A DNA stretch of 5,144 nucleotides from Pseudomonadota bacterium (GTDB lineage Bacteria; Pseudomonadota; Alphaproteobacteria; Rhizobiales; Rhizobiaceae): positions 1 through 5,144 of the forward strand of contig QGUU01000223.1 of NCBI GenBank assembly GCA_003242525.1, written 5' to 3'. Below the pieces are notes generated by a model. That model was given only the letters and a program-made list of their open reading frames with translations. It was not told the DNA's origin and ran no database searches. The position numbers were made by a program, and so were the translations under genes. Numbering within the stretch: the stretch's first letter is position 1; the number at the start of each line of letters is the position of its first letter. Positions 1 through 5,144 of this stretch are shown here, in pieces.

Positions 1-674
1 CCCATGTTTGGGTTTAGGGTTGTGCCTTCCAGTTTCACGCGCGCCGCATGGAGTTCGCCATAGAGTTTCACGAGCGTCGCCTTGCTGACCTCGTAGCAGG
101 TGTCTATGTCGTGGGAGCCGTCCATCAGCACTTCCGGCTCGACGATCGGCACGATGCCGGCTTCCTGGCACAGCGCCGCATAGCGGGCCAGTGCGTGCAT
201 GTTGGAGCCGATTGCGGTGGCGGAGGGAATGGCCTTTGCCGTGTCTATGTCTATGACGGCCCGCCATTTGGCAAAGCGCGCCCCCATTGCGTAATATTCG
301 GCCAGCCTTTCGCGCAGGCCATCCAGCCCTTCCGTGACTGTCTCGCCCGGGAAGCCGGCAAGCGGCTTGGCCCCCTGATCCACCTTGATGCCGGGGATGG
401 CGCCGGAAGCCTTGATGATGTCGATCAGCGGCGTGCCGTCCGCCGCCTTCTGGCGGATCGTTTCATCGAACAGGATGACGCCGGAGATATACCGGGTCAT
501 GGCTTCCCGGGTGCGGAACATGAACTCGCGATAATCGCGGCGGTTGTCGGGCGTGGATTCGACCCCAATCGCATCGAAGCGCTTCTTGATCGTTCCGGAA
601 CTTTCGTCGGCGGCGAGAAGGCCCTTGCCGTCGGCCACCATGGCGACTGCGATATCCTCAAGACGCTCGCTCAT
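1..674 (-). CDS. fbaB: Class I fructose-bisphosphate aldolase, C-terminus cut off by window start
   Basis: Cytoplasmic class I aldolase that reversibly cleaves fructose 1,6-bisphosphate into dihydroxyacetone phosphate and glyceraldehyde 3-phosphate through a Schiff base. The first 224 residues are present; the family usually has about 340. Family motifs appear in order: LLAADES (19-25, catalytic Asp23), GIKVDQG (95-101, Lys97), RFAKWRAV (133-140, Lys136), PIVEPEVLMDG (176-186, Glu179 and Glu181) and LEGTTLNPNM (215-224). These match rabbit muscle aldolase Asp33, Lys107, Lys146, Glu187 and Glu189. The Schiff-base lysine (rabbit Lys229, normally in an LKPNM context) is read as Asn221 (bases 12-14), next to codons ending in A that are unlike the rest of the gene. 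An in-frame ATG lies six bases upstream at 680, but GGAGG abuts it with no spacer, so 674 is preferred. The gene starts 158 bases after the pgk stop. Family assignment is secure; catalytic competence of the sequence as written is not. Confidence 0.95.
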   Translation of the reverse strand, partial: MSERLEDIAVAMVADGKGLLAADESSGTIKKRFDAIGVESTPDNRRDYREFMFRTREAMTRYISGVILFDETIRQKAADGTPLIDIIKASGAIPGIKVDQGAKPLAGFPGETVTEGLDGLRERLAEYYAMGARFAKWRAVIDIDTAKAIPSATAIGSNMHALARYAALCQEAGIVPIVEPEVLMDGSHDIDTCYEVSKATLVKLYGELHAARVKLEGTTLNPNM

Positions 675-832
675 GTGCATCCTCCAATGAAACAGCGATG
701 CGCCTATAGCAGATCGGTGCCGCCGGGGACATGCCGGCGCATGGCCACGAATGCGGCCTTCGAGAATTCAATCGATTTGCCCTCCGTGCCGCTTTGTCGC
801 AGCCCGTGAGGGGCGCGGAAAGGGGGAAAGAC
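675..832 (-). other. pgk-aldolase intergenic spacer
   Basis: This 158-base spacer has no convincing intrinsic terminator after pgk. A six-base-pair stem (721-726 with 734-739, loop of seven) is present but has no T-run after it. CTATAG at 709-704, about 30 bases before the aldolase ATG, resembles a rhizobial -10 element, but I see no good -35 at the right distance. The pgk frame stays open past its TAA until a TAG near 705-707, but there is no start codon with a ribosome site, so I do not call a gene. Co-transcription of pgk and the aldolase gene is the simplest reading. Confidence 0.5.
681..685 (-). promoter_or_regulatory. Ribosome binding site deciding the aldolase start
   Basis: Reads GGAGG on the minus strand. 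Two in-frame ATG codons follow, at 680-678 (directly adjacent) and 674-672 (six-base spacer). Normal Shine-Dalgarno spacing supports the second, which also gives the MSERLEDIA-type N-terminus usual for rhizobial class I aldolases. Confidence 0.75.
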
Positions 833-2029
833 TTATTTCTTGAGCACCTCAACTCCCGGTAACGGCTTGCCTTCCATCCACTCCAGGAATGCACCGCCGG
901 CGGTCGAAACATAGCTGAAATCGTCGGCCACGCCGGCGTGGTTGAGCGCGGCCACAGTGTCTCCGCCTCCGGCGACGGAGATGAGCTTGCCTTCCCTGGT
1001 ACGTGTCGCGGCATGCCTTGCCGCCTCCACGGTCGCCTTGTCGAAGGGTTCGAGCTCGAAGGCGCCGAGCGGCCCGTTCCAGACCAGCGTCGCCGCACGG
1101 TCGATCCATTCAGTCACTGCGGCCACGGTTTTCGGGCCAACGTCGAGGATCATGGCATCGGCCGGGACCTCGTCGATTTCAACTGTCTCGCTCTCTGCAC
1201 CCGCCCTGAATTCCCGTGCAACTACACCGTCTGACGGCAGGATAAGGGCGCAGCCTGCCGTCGCCGCCTCGATCATGATCTGCTTGGCGGTGCCCGCCAG
1301 TTCGTGCTCGGCAAGCGACTTGCCCACGGCCGTACCGCGGGCTGCGAGGAAGGTGTTTGCCATGCCGCCGCCTATCACCAGAGCGTCAACCTTGTTCACG
1401 AGGTTCATCAGGAGGTCGATCTTGGTCGACACCTTGGCTCCGCCCACTATGGCGACGACCGGTCTTGCCGGGTTGCCGAGGCCCTTTTCCAGTGCGTCCA
1501 GCTCCGCCTGCATGGTGCGGCCGGCAAAGGCCGGCAGAACACGCGCCAGCCCCTCGGTCGAGCAGTGCGCGCGATGCGCAGCGGAAAAGGCATCGTTGAC
1601 ATAGAGATCGCCGTTGGCGGCAAGCTGCTCAGTCAATGCGGGATCGTTCTTCTCCTCGCCCTTATGGAAGCGGGTATTCTCAAGCAGCAGGACGTCTCCT
1701 TCCGCCATCTTCGCCACGGCGTCCGAAGCCTCCTTGCCGATGCAGTCGGCGGCGAAGGCAACAGGCTTGCCGAGAATGTCGCCAACGGCGCCGGCGATCG
1801 GACGGAGCGAGGACTCCGGTGCCGGAACTCCTTTCGGGCGGCCGAAATGAGCAAGCAGGATCACCTTGGCGCCCTTTTTCGACAATTCATCAATGGTAGG
1901 GATGACGCGCTCGATGCGGGTTGTGTCGGTGATCTTGCCATCGGCAACCGGCACGTTGAGATCGACGCGCACGAGCACGCGCTTGCCTTTCACGTCTCCA
2001 ATGTCGTCGAGAGTCTTGAAGCCGGCCAT
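833..2029 (-). CDS. pgk: Phosphoglycerate kinase
   Basis: Cytoplasmic kinase that reversibly transfers phosphate between 1,3-bisphosphoglycerate plus ADP and 3-phosphoglycerate plus ATP. The protein is complete at 398 residues, normal for bacterial PGK. The N-terminal substrate domain shows RVDLNVP (21-27, with Arg21, Asp23 and Asn25 for 3-phosphoglycerate), HFGRPKG (61-67), [16 protein letters not shown] (115-130) and [11 protein letters not shown] (145-155). The C-terminal nucleotide domain shows GGAKVSTKI (196-204), GGGMANTF (220-227), DVGPKT (296-301), WNGPLGAFE (317-325) and AGGGDT (353-358). The frame is open upstream to about 2215, but ATG 2029 has AGAGGT (2040-2035) six bases before it and gives the usual family N-terminus. 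The longer form would run back through the spacer almost to the gap terminator. Cys156 sits where AHASTEG is common; it looks harmless. The gene lies 204 bases after the gap stop, behind a terminator, so it probably has its own promoter. Confidence 0.98.
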   Translation of the reverse strand: MAGFKTLDDIGDVKGKRVLVRVDLNVPVADGKITDTTRIERVIPTIDELSKKGAKVILLAHFGRPKGVPAPESSLRPIAGAVGDILGKPVAFAADCIGKEASDAVAKMAEGDVLLLENTRFHKGEEKNDPALTEQLAANGDLYVNDAFSAAHRAHCSTEGLARVLPAFAGRTMQAELDALEKGLGNPARPVVAIVGGAKVSTKIDLLMNLVNKVDALVIGGGMANTFLAARGTAVGKSLAEHELAGTAKQIMIEAATAGCALILPSDGVVAREFRAGAESETVEIDEVPADAMILDVGPKTVAAVTEWIDRAATLVWNGPLGAFELEPFDKATVEAARHAATRTREGKLISVAGGGDTVAALNHAGVADDFSYVSTAGGAFLEWMEGKPLPGVEVLKK

Positions 2030-2059
2030 TTTGCACCTCTGACTGTAAATCGGGCGGAA

Positions 2060-2086
2060 CTTATATCGCGGCGGCGGCGATGCAAG
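2060..2086 (-). promoter_or_regulatory. Interrupted dyad upstream of pgk, candidate operator/promoter region
   Basis: On the minus strand this reads CTTGCATCG, nine spacer bases (CCG three times), then CGATATAAG. The arms are inverted repeats matching at seven of nine positions, of the form CTTnnATCG-N9-CGATnnAAG. The downstream arm contains TATAAG, a plausible -10, and the site ends 30 bases before the pgk ATG. TTGCAT in the upstream arm is only 14 bases from TATAAG, short for a standard promoter, so a regulator site or a structured leader is as likely. It overlaps a second GC-rich inverted repeat (2071-2079 with 2093-2101). No specific regulator can be named. Confidence 0.4.
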
Positions 2087-2180
2087 ATCGTACGCCGCCG
2101 CGGCGAAAAATTCATCACGCCGCTGCGCCACCCGGTGGTCAGAAAGCCCAGGCTTCTCCGGCGGCCGAAAATGGAGCCTT

Positions 2181-2212
2181 GAAAACGAAGACGCCCGGCA
2201 GGGCCGGGCGTC
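2181..2212 (-). terminator. Intrinsic terminator after gap
   Basis: A perfect ten-base-pair GC-rich stem, GACGCCCGGC (2212-2203) pairing with GCCGGGCGTC (2199-2190), closes a three-base loop. It is followed by the T-rich tail TTCGTTTTC (2189-2181). The stem starts 21 bases after the gap stop codon, the classic position. Outer flanks at 2175-2180 and 2215-2220 are also complementary (AGCCTT/AAGGCT), making a nested structure. It should end most gap transcripts before pgk. Confidence 0.85.
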
Positions 2213-2233
2213 CAAAGGCTTTTATCGCTGCGC

Positions 2234-3244
2234 TCAAGCGATCGTCTTGCCGAACAGCGCGGTCACGTCCGCCATGCGGTTCGAGAAGCCCCATTCGTTG
2301 TCGTACCAGCCAAGGATGTTGACGAAGTTTCCGTCCATAACCTTGGTCTGGTCGAGCAGGATGGTGGCCGAGTGCGGATCGTGATTGAGATCGCTAGAAA
2401 CCAGCGGATGGTGCGTGTAGGTCATGACGCCCTTGAGCTTGCCGTCGGAGGCGGCGATAAGCGCGTCGTTTACTTCCTGCACCGTCGTCGGACGGCTGGC
2501 GACGAACTTCAGGTCGACCAGCGAGACGTTCGGCGTCGGCACGCGGATGGAGATGCCGTCGAGCTTGCCCTTGAGTTCCGGCAGAACGAGGCCGATCGCC
2601 TTGGCCGCACCCGTCGAGGTCGGGATCTGTGAAAGCGCGGCTGCGCGTGCGCGGTAAAGATCCTTGTGCATGGTGTCCAGCGTCGGCTGATCGCCGGTGT
2701 AGGAATGCACGGTGGTCATCATGCCTTTCTCGATGCCCACGAGGTCATGCATGACCTTTGCCATCGGTGCGAGGCAGTTCGTGGTGCAGGAACCGTTGGA
2801 GATGACGATGTGGTCCCTGGAAAGGCCCTCATGGTTGATGCCGTAGACTACGGTGTAGTCGGCACCATCGGCGGGAGCGGAGACGATGACGCGCTTGGCG
2901 CCCGCCGCCAGATGGGCGGAAGCCTTTTCCTTGGAAGTGAAGATGCCGGTGCACTCCAGCGCTATGTCGACGCCCAGTTCCTTCCAGGGGAGCTGAGACG
3001 GGTCCTTGATGGCAGTGACCCTGAACTTCTTGTCACCGATCGCGATGGAATCGCCATCGACAGCCACGTCGAAGGGAAAGCGGCCGTGGACGCTGTCATA
3101 TCGCAACAGATGCGCATTGGTCTCCACCGGGCCGAGGTCATTGACGGCTACGATGTCAATGTCCTTGCGGCCGCTTTCAAAGATGGCGCGCAGGATGTTG
3201 CGGCCAATGCGGCCGAATCCATTGATGGCAATTCTGACGGTCAT
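2234..3244 (-). CDS. gap: Glyceraldehyde-3-phosphate dehydrogenase, type I
   Basis: Cytoplasmic enzyme converting glyceraldehyde 3-phosphate, phosphate and NAD+ reversibly to 1,3-bisphosphoglycerate and NADH. The protein is complete at 336 residues, the usual family size. The N-terminal Rossmann domain shows INGFGRIGR (7-15) and [21 protein letters not shown] (34-54). Asp36 corresponds to the residue that binds the NAD ribose, favouring NAD over NADP. The catalytic domain shows SCTTNCLAP (152-160) with nucleophile Cys153, His180 in [18 protein letters not shown] (208-216), RVPTPNVS and, near the C-terminus, [12 protein letters not shown]. Residue 151 is Gly where SNASCTTN is typical. Residues 191-192 are Thr-Met, neither the Leu-Pro of strict NAD enzymes nor the Ala-Ser of chloroplast forms. 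ATG 3244 has AAGGGAG (3257-3251) six bases upstream; an in-frame extension to 3274 lacks family support. The gene follows tkt by 169 bases and has its own terminator. Confidence 0.98.
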   Translation of the reverse strand: MTVRIAINGFGRIGRNILRAIFESGRKDIDIVAVNDLGPVETNAHLLRYDSVHGRFPFDVAVDGDSIAIGDKKFRVTAIKDPSQLPWKELGVDIALECTGIFTSKEKASAHLAAGAKRVIVSAPADGADYTVVYGINHEGLSRDHIVISNGSCTTNCLAPMAKVMHDLVGIEKGMMTTVHSYTGDQPTLDTMHKDLYRARAAALSQIPTSTGAAKAIGLVLPELKGKLDGISIRVPTPNVSLVDLKFVASRPTTVQEVNDALIAASDGKLKGVMTYTHHPLVSSDLNHDPHSATILLDQTKVMDGNFVNILGWYDNEWGFSNRMADVTALFGKTIA

Positions 3245-3413
3245 ATCAATCTCCCTTGGGGGCGCGGGAGTCATTGCGGCTCCAGCATTGAAGTACCCGC
3301 GTTTTACCGGCGAAGCGCCGAAGAATCCAGCCGGGGAATCAATGAGCTAAACCGATTTACCCGGCCGGAAGTTGGGCCACGGGCGCGGCCAAGAATGGCC
3401 ACGCCCCGGAGGA
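3245..3413 (-). other. tkt-gap intergenic spacer
   Basis: This 169-base spacer contains a strong hairpin just after tkt (3381-3406, listed separately), a small five-base-pair hairpin (3308-3312 with 3316-3320) and the gap ribosome site (AAGGGAG, 3257-3251). It is long enough for a gap promoter, but I see no clear -35/-10 pair and no gene. Confidence 0.5.
3381..3406 (-). terminator. Hairpin after tkt without T-run; possible weak terminator or mRNA 3'-end stabiliser
   Basis: On the minus strand GGGCGTGGCC (3406-3397), a six-base loop ATTCTT, then GGCCGCGCCC (3390-3381) form a ten-pair RNA stem with one U-G wobble. It begins seven bases after the tkt stop. The bases that follow (GTGGCCCAAC) contain no T-run, so classical intrinsic termination is doubtful. 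Partial termination, Rho-assisted 3'-end formation or protection of tkt mRNA are alternatives. Confidence 0.45.
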
Positions 3414-5144
3414 TCATTCTTGATGCAGGCGTTCTTCTGCGGCCTTGGCTGCCGCTTCGGCTGTGATGCCGAAATGCGGGTAGAGCTGTTCGATGGTTCC
3501 AGACGCGCCGAAGCCTTTCATGCCGATGAAGATGCCGTCGGAGCCGATCAAGGCGTCCCAGCCTTCGCGGATGCCGGCTTCAATGGCCATTTTGATCCCG
3601 GCGGAGCCTATGATCTTCCTGCGGTATTCTTCGTCCTGCGCGGCGAACAGTTCGAAGCAGGGCACAGAGACGACCCGCGTCGGGTGGCCGTGCTCCTGAA
3701 GAAGCCTGCGTGCGCCAAGCGCCACTTCCACTTCCGAGCCGGTGGCGAAGATGGTCACCTCGGCCTCACCCCCCTCGGCGGCAGCAAACTCATAGGCGCC
3801 CCGGGCACAAAGGTTCTCCGCCACGAATTCGGTGCGCAACGTGGGCAGGTTCTGGCGGGTCAGGGCCAGCGTTGAAGGCGTTCTTTCGCTTTCAATCGCG
3901 AGCTGCCAGCATTCGGCTGTTTCCACGGCATCTGCCGGACGGAAGACATTGTGGTTCGGAATTGCGCGCAGCGCCGCCAGGTGCTCCACCGGCTGGTGCG
4001 TCGGCCCGTCCTCGCCAAGTCCGATGGAGTCGTGAGTCATGACGAAGATGGAGCGTATGCCCATCAGCGAAGCCAGCCGCATGGCTGGACGGGCATAGTC
4101 CGAGAATGTGAGGAACGTGCCGCCATAGGGGATGACGCCGCCATGCAGCGCCAGTCCGTTCATTGCGGCGGCCATGCCGTGTTCCCGGATGCCGTAGTGG
4201 ATGTAGCGCTGGCCATAGTCCCCGGGCGTGATGGCCTTGGTCTGGCTGGTCTTGGTGTTGTTCGAGCCGGTAAGGTCGGCCGAGCCGCCGATCGTCTCGG
4301 GAAGGAAGCCGTTGATGACCTCCAGCGCCATTTCCGAAGACTTGCGGGTGGCTACCTTCGGCTTGTCCTGGCTGAGCTTCTTCTTGTAGTCGGCAATAAC
4401 GTCGGCGAAACCGGGCAGCAGCTTGCCGGACATGCGCCGCTCAAACTCGGCCTTCTTGTCCGACCTAGCCAGGCGCTCTTCCCATTCGGCCCGCGCCTTG
4501 GCGCCGCGGCGGCCTGCTTCACGCCATGATTCGAGTATGTCGGCAGGGATCTCGAAGGGTGGCGAATCCCAGCCGAAGAATTTTCTTGCACCCGCTATTT
4601 CCTCGGCGCCGAGCGGCGAACCGTGCACCTTGTTGGTGCCCGCCTTGGTCGGCGCGCCGAAACCGATCGTGGTCCTGCACGCGATCAGCGTCGGCTTGTG
4701 CGAGTGGTGCGCCGCCTCGATGGCGTAGGCGATGGCTTCGGGATCCATGCCGTCAATATGGCTGGCATTCCAGCCGGAGGCCTGGAACCGCGCGACCTGA
4801 TCGGTGCTATCGGCCAGGGAAACCGAGCCGTCGATGGAGATGTCGTTGTTATCCCACAACACGATCAGCTTGTTGAGCTTCAGGTGCCCGGCCAAGGAAA
4901 TGGCCTCCTGGCTGATGCCCTCCATGAGGCAGCCGTCGCCAGCGAGCACGTAGGTGTAATGATCGACCAGTTCATTGCCGAAGGCCGCATTCATGATGCG
5001 CTCGCCAAGGGCGAAACCGACCGAGTTGGCCAGCCCCTGCCCAAGCGGGCCGGTAGTCGTCTCAATACCGGAGGCATGGCCATATTCGGGATGGCCGGCC
5101 GTCCGGGAGCCCAACTGACGGAAATTCTTGATCTGCTCTATGGT
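3414..5144 (-). CDS. tkt: Transketolase, N-terminus cut off by window end
   Basis: Cytoplasmic thiamine-diphosphate enzyme moving two-carbon ketol units between sugar phosphates, linking the pentose phosphate pathway with fructose 6-phosphate and glyceraldehyde 3-phosphate. 576 residues plus stop are present; comparison with E. coli TktA suggests about 80 N-terminal residues lie beyond the window. The frame is open to base 5144. A TTG at 5114 is an internal leucine of the [14 protein letters not shown] motif, not a start. Numbering from the first visible residue: GHPE with His18, [11 protein letters not shown], the diphosphate-binding GDGCLMEG (from 69) with Asn99-Asn100 completing the ThDP motif, HGSP with His174, catalytic Glu321 in GIREHGMA, the [15 protein letters not shown] segment, [16 protein letters not shown] with His383, and TRQNLP with Arg429. 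The protein ends normally in a C-terminal domain containing FGASG. It is the first gene of the visible tkt-gap-pgk-aldolase cluster; its promoter is outside the window. Confidence 0.97.
   Translation of the reverse strand, partial: TIEQIKNFRQLGSRTAGHPEYGHASGIETTTGPLGQGLANSVGFALGERIMNAAFGNELVDHYTYVLAGDGCLMEGISQEAISLAGHLKLNKLIVLWDNNDISIDGSVSLADSTDQVARFQASGWNASHIDGMDPEAIAYAIEAAHHSHKPTLIACRTTIGFGAPTKAGTNKVHGSPLGAEEIAGARKFFGWDSPPFEIPADILESWREAGRRGAKARAEWEERLARSDKKAEFERRMSGKLLPGFADVIADYKKKLSQDKPKVATRKSSEMALEVINGFLPETIGGSADLTGSNNTKTSQTKAITPGDYGQRYIHYGIREHGMAAAMNGLALHGGVIPYGGTFLTFSDYARPAMRLASLMGIRSIFVMTHDSIGLGEDGPTHQPVEHLAALRAIPNHNVFRPADAVETAECWQLAIESERTPSTLALTRQNLPTLRTEFVAENLCARGAYEFAAAEGGEAEVTIFATGSEVEVALGARRLLQEHGHPTRVVSVPCFELFAAQDEEYRRKIIGSAGIKMAIEAGIREGWDALIGSDGIFIGMKGFGASGTIEQLYPHFGITAEAAAKAAEERLHQE

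Noticed and set aside
6..21. TTTGGGTTTAGGG, resembling a plant-type telomere repeat at the window start
   Set aside because: It is a single imperfect copy lying within the aldolase reading frame (antisense of LNPN), with no tandem array. Coincidence or end-of-contig noise is more likely.
721..739. Hairpin in the pgk-aldolase spacer as a terminator
   Set aside because: The stem is only six base pairs, the loop is seven bases and no T-run follows on the minus strand.
48..809. Long plus-strand open frame (253 codons) across the aldolase gene
   Set aside because: It is antisense to a well-conserved aldolase coding region, has no recognisable motifs and runs through the spacer. High GC content commonly opens such shadow frames.
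705..832. Open frame continuing after the pgk stop to a TAG (43 codons)
   Set aside because: It is in frame with pgk beyond its TAA, but has no start codon with a ribosome site and no recognisable family. Readthrough is not supported.
1304..2182. Plus-strand open frame of 292 codons opposite pgk
   Set aside because: It is fully antisense to pgk with its invariant motifs; the translation shows no domain and only the composition expected of a shadow.
2030..2215. 62-codon N-terminal extension of pgk
   Set aside because: The frame is open, but ATG 2029 has a well-spaced ribosome site and gives the standard N-terminus. The extension would cover the putative promoter region back to the gap terminator.
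2666..3466. Plus-strand open frame of 266 codons opposite gap and the tkt-gap spacer
   Set aside because: It is antisense to intact gap and continues into the tkt 3' end, with no ribosome site or motif supporting a gene.
5112..5114. TTG at 5114 as the transketolase start
   Set aside because: It encodes an internal leucine of a conserved motif; the frame and homology continue upstream to the window end.

Overview
The window looks like chromosomal DNA of a high-GC alphaproteobacterium, most likely order Rhizobiales (Mesorhizobium, Brucella or Phyllobacteriaceae-like). This rests on gene order, protein motifs and codon use, not on a database match. Four central-carbon genes all lie on the minus strand and are transcribed from high to low coordinates: transketolase (tkt, cut off at its N-terminus by the window end), glyceraldehyde-3-phosphate dehydrogenase (gap), phosphoglycerate kinase (pgk) and a class I fructose-bisphosphate aldolase (cut off at its C-terminus by the window start). 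This tkt-gap-pgk-fba cluster is a familiar arrangement in Rhizobiales.

Layout, in transcription order. tkt occupies 5144 to 3414. A 169-base gap (3245-3413) follows, with a strong hairpin (3381-3406) just after the tkt stop. gap occupies 3244 to 2234 and is followed by a convincing intrinsic terminator (2190-2212 plus a T-rich tail at 2181-2189). The rest of the gap-pgk spacer (2030-2180) carries a 27-base interrupted dyad (2060-2086) close to the pgk start, a candidate operator or promoter element. pgk occupies 2029 to 833. A 158-base spacer (675-832) without a convincing terminator leads into the aldolase gene (674 to 1), so pgk and the aldolase gene may be co-transcribed. No stretch over 300 bases lacks a gene.

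Together the products interconvert pentose phosphates, triose phosphates, 1,3-bisphosphoglycerate, 3-phosphoglycerate and fructose 1,6-bisphosphate. That covers lower glycolysis and gluconeogenesis, the non-oxidative pentose phosphate pathway and, if Rubisco and phosphoribulokinase exist elsewhere, the regenerative Calvin cycle. Nothing here shows that they do.

No new system, mobile element, CRISPR array, tRNA or rRNA is visible. The most notable observation is at the window start: the aldolase Schiff-base lysine position reads as asparagine, within a short run of atypical codons at the extreme edge. This could be a sequence-end error or a real loss of the catalytic residue. All long plus-strand open frames are antisense shadows of the four genes.
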